From JAYRSJ01 sp041920215 (GTDB taxonomy: Bacteria > Pseudomonadota > Gammaproteobacteria > Burkholderiales > Burkholderiaceae_C): DNA of 64,000 bases. Shown here piece by piece: positions 1 through 7,551 of this stretch. Within the stretch, counting starts at the first letter, position 1. The number at the start of each line of letters is the position of its first letter. The notes under the pieces are model-generated. The model was not told the origin of the DNA. It ran no database searches and was given only the letters and a program-made list of their open reading frames with translations. The position numbers and the translations under genes are program-made. The stretch covers positions 124,001 through 188,000 of the forward strand of contig JAYRSJ010000001.1 in the NCBI GenBank assembly GCA_041920215.1. The letters are read 5' to 3'.

Positions 1-1329
1 ACGATCTACTTCGTCACGATGCTGGCGGTGGTGGGCAGCTTCGACCTGAGCCTGCTGCTGCCCTTTCTGGCCTGGCTGACCCTTTATCTGCTGGCGCTGC
101 GCTTCTTCGTGCCGCGCCTGGGCAAGGCCGCCGCCGCCCAGGCGGACGCCCGCAGCCTGATGAGCGGCCGCATCACCGACGCCTACACCAATATCAGCAC
201 CGTCAAGCTGTTCTCGCACAGCCAGCGCGAGGCCCAGTTCGCGCGCGGTGCGATGCAGGAGTTCCTGCAGACCGCCTACCGCCAGATGCGCCTGATCAGC
301 GGCTTCGAGGTCATCAACCATCTGCTGTCGATGGGCCTGATCGCCAGCACCGCCGGCGCCACACTATGGCTGTGGACGCGCGGCGAGGTCGGCGTGGGGG
401 CGGTGGCCGCCGCCACAGCGATGGCGCTGCGGCTCAATGGCATCTCGCACTGGATCATGTGGGAGATGGCCAGCCTGTTCGAAAACATAGGGACGGTACA
501 GGATGGCATCACGACGTTGGCCCGCCCGGTGGCGATCAAGGACGCGCCCGACGCCCGAGCGCTGCAGGTCAGCCACGGCGCAATCCGGTTCGAAGCGGTC
601 AGCTTCGCCTACGGCGGCAGCAAGCCGGTGCTCAAGGGGCTGAGCCTGGAGATACGGCCGGGCGAGAAGATCGGCCTGGTCGGCCGCTCGGGCGCCGGCA
701 AGAGCACCCTGGTCAATCTGCTGCTGCGGTTCTACGAGGTCGAGCAGGGGCGCATCCTGATCGACGGCCAGGACATCGCCACCGTGACCCAGGACAGCCT
801 GCGCGCCAGCATAGGCATGGTGACCCAGGACACCTCGCTGCTGCACCGCTCGGTGCGCGACAACCTGCTCTATGGCCGGCCCGATGCCGATGACGGGCAG
901 ATGATCGCGGCGGCCCGGCGCGCCGAGGCGCACGACTTCATCCAGACCCTCAGCGACCCCAAGGGCCGCCAGGGCTACGAGGCCCATGTGGGCGAGCGCG
1001 GCGTCAAGCTCAGCGGCGGCCAGCGCCAGCGCATCGCGATCGCCCGGGTGATGCTCAAGGACGCGCCCATCCTGCTGCTGGACGAGGCCACCAGCGCGCT
1101 GGACTCCGAGGTCGAAGCCGCGATTCAGACCAGCCTCTACCGGCTGATGGAGGGCAAGACCGTGGTGGCCATCGCGCACCGGCTGTCGACCATCGCCGCG
1201 ATGGACCGCTTGATCGTGATGGACGGTGGCGAGATCGTCGAACAAGGCGACCATGCCAGCCTGCTGGCCAAGGGCGGCTTGTATGCGCGGCTATGGGCCC
1301 ACCAGAGCGGCGGCTTCCTGGGCGAATGA
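1..1329 (+). CDS. ABC exporter, fused permease/ATPase (5' end outside window)
   Basis: This is the C-terminal 442 residues of a half-size ABC exporter; the frame is open to base 1, so the true start lies outside the window. The visible part begins inside the transmembrane domain (hydrophobic stretches in the first 150 residues) and continues into a complete nucleotide-binding domain. That domain has Walker A GRSGAGKST near visible residue 228, the Q-loop, signature LSGGQRQR near 337, Walker B ILLLDEATSALDSE just after it, and the H-loop motif AHRLSTI. The family exports lipids, peptides or drugs as homodimers or heterodimers in the inner membrane. The substrate cannot be read from the sequence. 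The following binding-protein gene lies on the other strand and is not part of this exporter. Confidence 0.93.
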   Translation, partial: TIYFVTMLAVVGSFDLSLLLPFLAWLTLYLLALRFFVPRLGKAAAAQADARSLMSGRITDAYTNISTVKLFSHSQREAQFARGAMQEFLQTAYRQMRLISGFEVINHLLSMGLIASTAGATLWLWTRGEVGVGAVAAATAMALRLNGISHWIMWEMASLFENIGTVQDGITTLARPVAIKDAPDARALQVSHGAIRFEAVSFAYGGSKPVLKGLSLEIRPGEKIGLVGRSGAGKSTLVNLLLRFYEVEQGRILIDGQDIATVTQDSLRASIGMVTQDTSLLHRSVRDNLLYGRPDADDGQMIAAARRAEAHDFIQTLSDPKGRQGYEAHVGERGVKLSGGQRQRIAIARVMLKDAPILLLDEATSALDSEVEAAIQTSLYRLMEGKTVVAIAHRLSTIAAMDRLIVMDGGEIVEQGDHASLLAKGGLYARLWAHQSGGFLGE

Positions 1330-1338
1330 AACCGCCGC

Positions 1339-2130
1339 TCAGGCCGGCGGCGGCAGCGCGATCGCCGGGTAGCGTGCGGCGACGGCCGCCATGCCGCCGT
1401 CGCGGCGCAGCTCGGCCAGCGCCTGGCGCAGCCGCTCATGCCAGTCGGCCCGGCTGCCCAGGCTCAGCGCCATCGAGGGCCGGGCCTCGGCATAGGCCAG
1501 CGCGGGCTCAATCGAGTCCGGCTCATAGCCGTAGCGCTGCAGCAGGGCGGGCGCCAGATGCTCGTTGAGCGCCAGCAGCTGGCTGCGGCCGGCGAAGAAC
1601 TTGCGCAGCAGCACCGCGTAGTCGCCGCTGCGGTCCAGATGTCGGCTGGGTTCGAAGCCGCGCGCGACCAGCTCGCGCTCGGCCACGTCCTCGGCAATCA
1701 CCGCAGTCAGCCAGGCCTTGGCATCATCGAGCCGGTGCAGCTGCACATCACCGCGCGAACGCAGCCGGTACAGCATGCTGCGGCGTTGCGCAATCTGGCC
1801 CAGCCAAAGGAACTGCGCCTCCCGCTCGGGCAGGCGCACGATGGCCGGCAGCAGGATATTGGGCTCGGCCCGTGCCCGCGCCAGCACCCGCGGCCAGGAG
1901 CTGAAGTCGAAGCGCGCCTCCAGCTCGCTGCGCTTCAGCATCAGCCGCAGCAGCTCGACCGCATAGCCGCTGGGCCGGCCCTCGGCGGAGCGGATACTGT
2001 AGGGCGGCAGCTCTTCCATCAGCACCTGCAGGCTGGGTGACGCCGGCTGCGCGCCCGCCGGCCGCCAGAGCAGGCCGGCGGCAGCCGCGCAGACCAGGCG
2101 GCGACGAGCGAGGAGCGGCGGTGATCGCAT
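1339..2130 (-). CDS. Periplasmic solute-binding protein, family 3
   Basis: A 263-residue exported protein. The N-terminus, MRSPPLLARRR followed by an Ala/Leu-rich stretch ending in AGAQP, is a signal peptide, which is why this ATG is preferred over the longer open frame upstream. After cleavage the sequence EELPPYS and the G-Y-A-V-E-L-L stretch are typical of SBP_bac_3 (amino-acid binding type) domains. No permease or ATPase of an uptake system is adjacent. In this bacterial group such orphan proteins are often annotated as transporter substrate-binding domain proteins, and they may act in sensing or in uptake with distant partners. The ligand is unknown. It converges on the ABC exporter gene, with a gap of only 9 bases. 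Confidence 0.8.
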   Translation of the reverse strand: MRSPPLLARRRLVCAAAAGLLWRPAGAQPASPSLQVLMEELPPYSIRSAEGRPSGYAVELLRLMLKRSELEARFDFSSWPRVLARARAEPNILLPAIVRLPEREAQFLWLGQIAQRRSMLYRLRSRGDVQLHRLDDAKAWLTAVIAEDVAERELVARGFEPSRHLDRSGDYAVLLRKFFAGRSQLLALNEHLAPALLQRYGYEPDSIEPALAYAEARPSMALSLGSRADWHERLRQALAELRRDGGMAAVAARYPAIALPPPA

Positions 2131-2211
2131 CCTGCGATTATCTTGGCCTGTGTCAACTTCTGCACAGACCGTACACCGGCAGCTCCCTGCCACTGCCCCT
2201 AAAATGCTTCG

Positions 2212-2682
2212 GTGGATCGTCCCAGCAGTACCCCGCCCGAACGGCGCAGCATCGATGACTATGCCCACGGGCTGTTTCGCCCGCATGGGCAGGTCGAGTT
2301 GTGGCTGGAAGGTTCGGTGCTGCGCATCGTGGCCGAGGGCCCGTTCAACCGCGAGGCGGTCCAGGCGGTAAGCCGGGCCATGCATGACCTGCTGGCCGGG
2401 GTGATGCCGGGCAAGCCCTTTGCTGTGCTGCTGGAGATGCGGGTCAGCCTGCTGGCCTCGCCCGATGCGCTGGCCGCCTTCGAGGAGTTCCTGCGCACGA
2501 TGAGCGGCGCCCAGATCGCTCCCAAGGTCGTGGCCTATGTGGTGGCACCGGATATCGAATGCCGCAGCCTGATGCTGCCGCTGTACGCCGCGATCTACGC
2601 CCGTCATCAGCGCCTGTTCGCCGCCTTCGAGACCCAGGCCGAGGCCGAGGCCTGGCTGCGCACTCAGCTGACCTCGCTCTGA
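2212..2682 (+). CDS. Hypothetical protein, possibly STAS-like
   Basis: A 156-residue soluble protein with no signal peptide or membrane segment. The start is a GTG; no ATG occurs in frame until well into the conserved-looking part, so GTG is favoured. The alternating hydrophobic pattern (VELWLEGSVLRIVAEGPFN, then a helix, then FAVLLEM) resembles the strand-helix layout of STAS/SpoIIAA-like domains found in many small proteobacterial proteins. That resemblance is weak, and no catalytic motif can be named. It is divergent from the binding-protein gene and overlaps the 3' end of the diguanylate cyclase gene tail to tail by 19 bases. Confidence 0.7.
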   Translation: MDRPSSTPPERRSIDDYAHGLFRPHGQVELWLEGSVLRIVAEGPFNREAVQAVSRAMHDLLAGVMPGKPFAVLLEMRVSLLASPDALAAFEEFLRTMSGAQIAPKVVAYVVAPDIECRSLMLPLYAAIYARHQRLFAAFETQAEAEAWLRTQLTSL

Positions 2683-3629
2683 TCGAGTTCCAGGCGGTCG
2701 CGCCCGCGCTGCTTGGCCCGGTACAGGGACTGGTCGGCGCGCTTGAGCAAGGCCTCGGCCGATTCACCCCATTGCGCTTCGGCCAGACCGGCTGAGCAGG
2801 TGTAGCCGCGCTCGGGGTGCTCGGCCAGCGGCCGCGCCAGCCGCACCTGGCTCAGCAGACGCTCGACGATGGCACCGGCCTGGGCCCGGGCGGCGGCCGG
2901 CAACACCAGCAGGAACTCTTCGCCGCCCAGCCGGGCGCAGCCGTCCTCGCGCCGGGTGCTGGCCTGCAGCTGCCTGGCCAGGTCCTGGATCACCCGGTCG
3001 CCGGCCGCATGGCCCAGCTCGTCGTTGATGCGCTTGAAGTGGTCGATGTCCAGCATCGCCACGCACAGCGGCCAGGACTCGCCGTCGGCCAGCGCCTGCT
3101 GCAGCAGCTGCATGCCGTGGCGGCGGTTGCTGATGCCGCTGAGCGCATCGGTATGGGCCGCCTGCAGCGCCCGGTCATGGGCCTGGCGCAGCGCGCGGCT
3201 GTCCTGACGCAGATGGGTGATGTCGCTGGCCACGCACAGCAGCCAGCCATCGGGGTGGCGGGTTTCGGTGACCCACAGCCAGCGCCCGTCCCAAAGGTCG
3301 GCCTCGAAGGCGCGATAGGGCAGCTTGCCGCGGCGCGACTGCACCGAAAGCAGCCAGACCTCGATATCGGCTGCCTCGATGAGCGCACCCTCGGAAGCAG
3401 CGTGGTTGGCACGCATGATGTCGGCCCAGAGCGGCAGCGCCTCGGGCGCGAGCTTATAGGCTTGGCGGAAGGCCGGGTTGGCATAGCTCAGCCGGTCCTG
3501 CGGATCGAAGAGCGCCACCAGCAGCGGGCTGCCCTGCTGCAGCGCGAACAGCTGTTGCGCCAATGGCTGGGGCAGGGGCACAGGGGGCATGGGCTGAAGG
3601 CGCGCCGGGTGTGAAGGGCTGGCGCCCAT
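2664..3629 (-). CDS. Diguanylate cyclase, PAS-GGDEF
   Basis: A 321-residue cytoplasmic signalling protein predicted to make cyclic di-GMP from two GTP. Residues about 30-140 look like a PAS sensor (FDPQDRLSYANPAF and later LLCVASDITHL). The C-terminal GGDEF domain begins at DALSGISNRR (about 161). The active-site motif is GGEEF at 235-239, preceded five residues earlier by RRED, which fits the RxxD inhibitory I-site. The enzyme should therefore be active and product-inhibited. The start at MGASPSHP was chosen because the longer frame runs back into the nucleotidyltransferase gene. It follows that gene by 35 bases and may be co-transcribed with the HPr-rel-A cassette. Confidence 0.88.
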   Translation of the reverse strand: MGASPSHPARLQPMPPVPLPQPLAQQLFALQQGSPLLVALFDPQDRLSYANPAFRQAYKLAPEALPLWADIMRANHAASEGALIEAADIEVWLLSVQSRRGKLPYRAFEADLWDGRWLWVTETRHPDGWLLCVASDITHLRQDSRALRQAHDRALQAAHTDALSGISNRRHGMQLLQQALADGESWPLCVAMLDIDHFKRINDELGHAAGDRVIQDLARQLQASTRREDGCARLGGEEFLLVLPAAARAQAGAIVERLLSQVRLARPLAEHPERGYTCSAGLAEAQWGESAEALLKRADQSLYRAKQRGRDRLELDQSEVS

Positions 3630-3664
3630 GGTAATGCCGCCGACGCCCGGCGACGAGTGCGGGC

Positions 3665-4756
3665 TCAGGCCTTCGCCTCTGCCTTGCTGAACCAGCTGCG
3701 CCAGCCCTTGCGTGCCAGATGGCGCAGCAGCAGCGGCAGCGGCATGCGCAGCTGATGCGCACGCAAATAGATCAGCAGCTGTGCCAGCTGCGTGGCCATG
3801 CCGGCACGCGACAGGGCCGGCGCCGGCAGGCTGAGGCGGTAGGCCCAGCCCAGCAGCGGCGGCAGGCGCAGCGGTGCTGCAGCCGGCGGCGCCAGAGCCC
3901 CCAGCACCGTCTCCGGCACCGGGCTGGCAAACCACTCGCGCGCCAGCAGCAGGCCCAGCCAGGCAGGCCGGGCCAGGTCGTTGCCGGCCGCGCCCCGCTG
4001 CAAACGTTCCCAGAAGCCGGCATCGTCGCCGAAGGCGCGCAGCAGTCCGTCGATATCGGCCAGATCGCGCAGGCCGTTATGCAGCTCGCCCTCATGGGTC
4101 AGGTGCACCAAGCTGTGCAGCACCAGATCCTCGGGGCTGGGCACGCGCAGCGTGTCGAAGCCGGCCAGTGGCTGCGAGCGGGCCAAGAGCTGGGCCGGGT
4201 CCGGTGTGTTGCGGGCGGTCAGCGGCAGGATGGTGTGATGCACATCGAGCACCGTGCCGCGCCGCACATTCACCAGCGGCGGCAGCTCGTGCATCCACTG
4301 GCGGTAATAGCGCTGGTCATAGTCGTCCGTCTTGGCCGGCGTCCAGCCCGACAGCAGCAGACGGCTCTCGACCTCGGCCAGGGCCTGGCGCGGCACCAGG
4401 ATGTCCACATCGCCGAACAGGCGGCCGACGCTGACTGCGTGGCCGGCCATCACATAGGCCGAACCCTTCAGCAGCAGCACCGGCACACCCAGCGGGCCCA
4501 GCGCGTCCTGCAGGCATTGGGCCTCCCAGCGAACCGAGAGGCGCTGGCGTGCGCTGAGGGCCGCCGCTCCATCGAGATGCCGCTGGATCTGGGGCGCCGG
4601 CTGCACACCGGCCTGCCTCAGCCGCTCTGCCAGCAAGCCCAGCAGATTCAGCGCCCGCGCTGCGGCCACCAGCTGACGCCAGTCAGCCGCAGCCAGCGGG
4701 CCGGCTGCGGCGGGCCGGGCCAGCAGCGTCAGCAGCGTTTGCACGGCGCCACTCAC
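3665..4756 (-). CDS. Nucleotidyltransferase family protein of an HPr-rel-A cassette
   Basis: A 363-residue protein resembling the uncharacterised nucleotidyltransferase family (PF14907 type). The key motif is GRLFGDVDILV, in which the G-x-x-x-x-D-x-D pattern supplies the metal-binding aspartates of the Pol-beta-like fold; LLLKGSAY just before it is also typical. The C-terminal half is helical, with no further motif recognised. The start is GTG, overlapping the stop of the upstream kinase gene as GTGA, so translation is probably coupled. In this family the protein is found with HprK-related kinase A and a PqqD-like protein, as here. Substrate and product are unknown. A nucleotidyl transfer to a peptide, protein or sugar is possible. 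Confidence 0.85.
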   Translation of the reverse strand: MSGAVQTLLTLLARPAAAGPLAAADWRQLVAAARALNLLGLLAERLRQAGVQPAPQIQRHLDGAAALSARQRLSVRWEAQCLQDALGPLGVPVLLLKGSAYVMAGHAVSVGRLFGDVDILVPRQALAEVESRLLLSGWTPAKTDDYDQRYYRQWMHELPPLVNVRRGTVLDVHHTILPLTARNTPDPAQLLARSQPLAGFDTLRVPSPEDLVLHSLVHLTHEGELHNGLRDLADIDGLLRAFGDDAGFWERLQRGAAGNDLARPAWLGLLLAREWFASPVPETVLGALAPPAAAPLRLPPLLGWAYRLSLPAPALSRAGMATQLAQLLIYLRAHQLRMPLPLLLRHLARKGWRSWFSKAEAKA

Positions 4757-5619
4757 TCTGGGTCCCCGCAAACGGTGTCGATCAGCGCCAGGCCGTCGGC
4801 GGTCGAACCATAGACGATCTGGTAACAGCGCGCGCCGCTGAGCATGCGACACAGGGCCTCGAAGCCCGCCTGGCCCATGCGCTCCTTGTTGAAGGACTGT
4901 TCCGAGATCAGCATCATGGCCTCGGCCCGGCTGATCTCGGCACAGCTGGGCGCGGCTCCGGCCTGGAAGCGCGGAAAGACCACCCAGGCACAGCGCGCCG
5001 GCCGGCCGGCCTGGGCCACCGAGGCCTCGGGGACCGCCGCGTGAGTGACATCACCCTTGCGGGTGTCGTGATAGACGCGGCCCAGACGGGCGCTCGCGAA
5101 CTGACCGACCACCCGGATCGACTCGTTCTTCAGGCTGATCGGGCGGGGGTGGGGCAGCAGGCAATCGCTGGCCGGATCCAGAATGGCCAGTTCGTCGGAC
5201 AGCAGCTGCCAGCCCTGCAGCAGGGCCAGCGAGGCGCACAGCGTGCTTTTACCGGCGCCGGGAAAGCCCGGCAGCATCACCGCTCCTTCGGGTCTGGCCA
5301 GCACCGCGGCATGCATCACCAGATAGCCCAGCGGCCGCATCGCCACCCCCCAGTTCAGCCCCCACTCGAACAGCGGTGCTGCCTGGTCGGCGGGCAGTGG
5401 CAAAAAGGGCTCGATGCCGTCGAGCACGAAACGACTCTGCGCATGCCAGAACCGCCTGAGCCCATGGCCGGGCAGGATCTGGATATCGAAATCGGCAAAG
5501 GCGGACGCCGGCTCGCGCGCATAACCTGCATAGAAGAATTCGATATGCTGCCAGACCGAATCCAGCGGCGAGCGCAGCCTGATCGTGAAGGGCTCGACCC
5601 GAAGCAGTTGCTCACGCAA
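4753..5619 (-). CDS. HprK-related kinase A (HPr-rel-A system)
   Basis: A 288-residue P-loop kinase related to the C-terminal domain of HPr(Ser) kinase. The P-loop GFPGAGKST lies near residues 118-126. It is preceded by the conserved VMHAAVL histidine region and followed by LLSDELAIL, which holds the catalytic Asp. The family member called HprK-related kinase A occurs with a PqqD-like protein and a nucleotidyltransferase, both present here. No HPr/PTS gene is nearby, so HPr itself is an unlikely substrate. I placed the start at a TTG overlapping the upstream stop by 8 bases. An ATG at 5685 would add 22 residues but would overlap the PqqD-like gene by 74 bases. A role phosphorylating a peptide or small protein is inference. 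Confidence 0.87.
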   Translation of the reverse strand: MREQLLRVEPFTIRLRSPLDSVWQHIEFFYAGYAREPASAFADFDIQILPGHGLRRFWHAQSRFVLDGIEPFLPLPADQAAPLFEWGLNWGVAMRPLGYLVMHAAVLARPEGAVMLPGFPGAGKSTLCASLALLQGWQLLSDELAILDPASDCLLPHPRPISLKNESIRVVGQFASARLGRVYHDTRKGDVTHAAVPEASVAQAGRPARCAWVVFPRFQAGAAPSCAEISRAEAMMLISEQSFNKERMGQAGFEALCRMLSGARCYQIVYGSTADGLALIDTVCGDPE

Positions 5620-5920
5620 GGTGGCCGCCCCCCTGGGAGGACGCGTCGCCGGCCACCTGCCCCTGCTCTTGCAGGATGCCGACACGCAGCAGTTCGGCGA
5701 TCAGCGACTCGGGCATGGGGTTCAGGGGATGCAGCAGGGCCAGAGCCTCGGCGCGAGGCAGTTCGCCCGCGCTGCGCAGCCGCAGAATCAGCCGCACCGC
5801 TGCCGGTTCCAGCAGCCAGAAGTCGCCGGAACAGCCATCGAAAAGAACCTGGGGCTCGTCCACGCCCCAGTCAGGCGACAGGATCAGCGCACGGCCGCGC
5901 TTGATCGCGAGCAGACTCAA
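5612..5920 (-). CDS. PqqD-like peptide chaperone of HPr-rel-A system
   Basis: A 102-residue protein of the PqqD/RRE type: a small winged-helix fold that in other systems binds leader peptides and presents them to modifying enzymes. The supporting pattern is a run of beta strands (ALILSPDWGV, QVLFDGCSGDFWLLEP) followed by helices (AAVRLILRLRSAGEL, ALALLHPLNPMPESLIAELLRVGIL). Length and position next to HprK-related kinase A match the HPr-rel-A PqqD family. No ATG gives a sensible length, so a TTG at 5920 is proposed; the upstream ribosome site is weak. The gene overlaps the kinase gene by 8 bases and follows the SPGFWK-protein gene by 28 bases. Confidence 0.82.
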   Translation of the reverse strand: MSLLAIKRGRALILSPDWGVDEPQVLFDGCSGDFWLLEPAAVRLILRLRSAGELPRAEALALLHPLNPMPESLIAELLRVGILQEQGQVAGDASSQGGGHLA

Positions 5921-5948
5921 AGCCGGACCGTATTGACCGAGCGGGCGC

Positions 5949-6653
5949 TCAGGTCTTCTTGCAGAGATTGACTTCCAGCTCGGCGTTGAAGTCGTACAGG
6001 CCTTCGATATAGGCAATCACCTGGGTGGCCGACCAGCCATTGGCGCCGCAGTTCAGCAGCGAGGACGGGCAGTAGGTCCCGCCGGCCTTGACGGCATTCC
6101 ACATCTCGACAACCTGATCCTTGCTCACCGGATAGTCGTCGAAATAGGCCGCATTGAGCCAGGCGCACAGCAGGTGGCGCATCAGCTGCCCCCCGCTGAA
6201 CTGGTTGGGGAAGGTGATGATGGCCCACATGCCGACATTGGCCGGGGCGCCGGGCAGGATAGTGCTGGCCAGCGTGCCCTGGGTCTGCACATCGGTCATC
6301 TTGACCCCTTGCAGACCGGACGCACAGGGTTCGATCGTCACGCCGGGCTTGAAGGTCGGGTAGGCCGCATCGCGCCAATAGGGGAAATGCTGGGGCTGCT
6401 TCCAGAAGCCCGGCGAACGTCCGCCGGAACAAGCCGTCGATTGACCGGGCCGAGGGCTGGTATTGCCGCTGATGGTGGCCGACGGGCTTTGGCAGACGGT
6501 TGCGCCCAGCGCCGTCTTGGCCGACACGGCGAACAGCACACCGGTACCGCCAGCAACGCCACCCACCAGGCGTCGACGCGAACGATCGATCCTGACCATC
6601 GGCGGCGGCACGAGCGGGGCACCCGTTTCTAGCTTGTTGTCATGCTGGCTCAT
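5949..6653 (-). CDS. Exported Cys-rich protein with SGGRSPGFWK motif, candidate HPr-rel-A substrate
   Basis: A 234-residue protein of unknown function. The N-terminus is polar to residue 24, then SRRRLVGG and a hydrophobic stretch ending near ALGATV, which fits a twin-arginine (Tat) export signal. The mature part has seven cysteines (54, 75, 110, 163, 195, 202, 231) and the motif CSGGRSPGFWK at 75-85, followed by aromatic residues. The start was chosen as the third possible ATG because GGAG sits at the right distance before it. It is the first gene of the four-gene cassette with PqqD-like, kinase and nucleotidyltransferase genes. That position makes it the best candidate for the protein they modify; this is inference only. 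Confidence 0.72.
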   Translation of the reverse strand: MSQHDNKLETGAPLVPPPMVRIDRSRRRLVGGVAGGTGVLFAVSAKTALGATVCQSPSATISGNTSPRPGQSTACSGGRSPGFWKQPQHFPYWRDAAYPTFKPGVTIEPCASGLQGVKMTDVQTQGTLASTILPGAPANVGMWAIITFPNQFSGGQLMRHLLCAWLNAAYFDDYPVSKDQVVEMWNAVKAGGTYCPSSLLNCGANGWSATQVIAYIEGLYDFNAELEVNLCKKT

Positions 6654-6738
6654 CATCAACTCCATCTAACGACTGCCACGATCCCGCACTGTTGCAGCCT
6701 GGCAGAGGCATTGCGCTTGTCTTCTTCCGCCGCAGCCC

Positions 6739-6754
6739 CGGGTGTTGACACCCG
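6739..6754. promoter_or_regulatory. Palindromic operator candidate
   Basis: CGGGTGTTGACACCCG is a 7-base inverted repeat around a 2-base centre. It lies in the 276-base gap between the divergent SPGFWK-protein gene (starts at 6653) and pssA (starts at 6930). The rest of the gap shows only a short C5/G5 inverted repeat near 6880-6895. Size and symmetry suit a dimeric repressor, but no regulator gene is adjacent, so the binding protein is unknown. Confidence 0.4.
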
Positions 6755-6929
6755 CAGGAACCGGCGGCCACCATCCCTGGAAAAACCGACAGGCGGCAGC
6801 ATACCGTCACCGACAACTCGGTTTAGCTTGGCTTCGACCGAGTGTTGCACACTAGACCCTGGCCAGGAATGACCGCCGCCCCCCTTGATCGGGGGTGAAT
6901 CACGTGGCAAGCCCAGTTTTCACGCCTCT

Positions 6930-7547
6930 ATGAACCGCCCCAAGCCTTTTTCGATGATTCGCGAGTTCCATCTCGCCGACTGGTTCACCCTGGCCAATGC
7001 CTTCTGCGGCATGGGCGCCTTGTTTGCGGTGATGACTTTTCTACAGACCCGCGAGGTGATGCATATCTACTACGCCTGCGCGCTGATCCCGGCCGCCCTG
7101 GTCTTCGATGTGCTGGACGGCCGCATCGCACGCTGGCGCCAGCAAAGCTCCAGCCTGGGCCGTGAGCTGGATTCGCTGGCCGATGTGATCTCCTTCGGCG
7201 TCGCCCCGGCCGCCATTGCCTACGGCTGCGGCATGCAGGGGCTGTATGACCGCATCGTGCTGGTCTTCTTCGTGGCCTGCGGCGTGTCGCGCCTGGCGCG
7301 CTACAACGTCACCGCCGAGAAGCTCAGCGAGGGCAGCGACAAGGTCAAGTACTTCGAGGGCACCCCCATTCCGACTTCCTTGCTGCTGGTGCTGGTGCTG
7401 TGGGTGGCTGCGGCCAACGGCGCGATCGGTGAGCAGCTGTGGGGGGGCGAGCTCAAGCTGGCCGGCTTCTATCTGCACCCGCTGGTGTTGATGTTCGCCG
7501 TCTCGGGTTCGCTGATGATCAGCCGCATCCGCATCCCCAAGCTCTAG
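6930..7547 (+). CDS. pssA: CDP-diacylglycerol-serine O-phosphatidyltransferase
   Basis: A 205-residue integral membrane enzyme of the CDP-alcohol phosphatidyltransferase family, which makes phosphatidylserine from CDP-diacylglycerol and serine on the way to phosphatidylethanolamine. The full family signature DG(x2)AR(x8)G(x3)D(x3)D is present in the segment starting DGRIAR. Several hydrophobic helices follow, including SLLLVLVLWVAAA. The N-terminal FHLADWFTLANAFCG matches bacterial PssA proteins, which is why serine is preferred over other alcohols. The ATG start at MNRPKPF was taken rather than an upstream TTG. The gene is convergent with the next one, with only 4 bases between. Confidence 0.9.
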   Translation: MNRPKPFSMIREFHLADWFTLANAFCGMGALFAVMTFLQTREVMHIYYACALIPAALVFDVLDGRIARWRQQSSSLGRELDSLADVISFGVAPAAIAYGCGMQGLYDRIVLVFFVACGVSRLARYNVTAEKLSEGSDKVKYFEGTPIPTSLLLVLVLWVAAANGAIGEQLWGGELKLAGFYLHPLVLMFAVSGSLMISRIRIPKL

Positions 7548-7551
7548 CGGC

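Noticed and set aside
4753..5619. HprK-related kinase read as true HPr kinase/phosphorylase of the PTS
   Set aside because: There is no HPr or PTS gene nearby, and the PqqD-like and nucleotidyltransferase neighbours mark the HPr-rel-A type.
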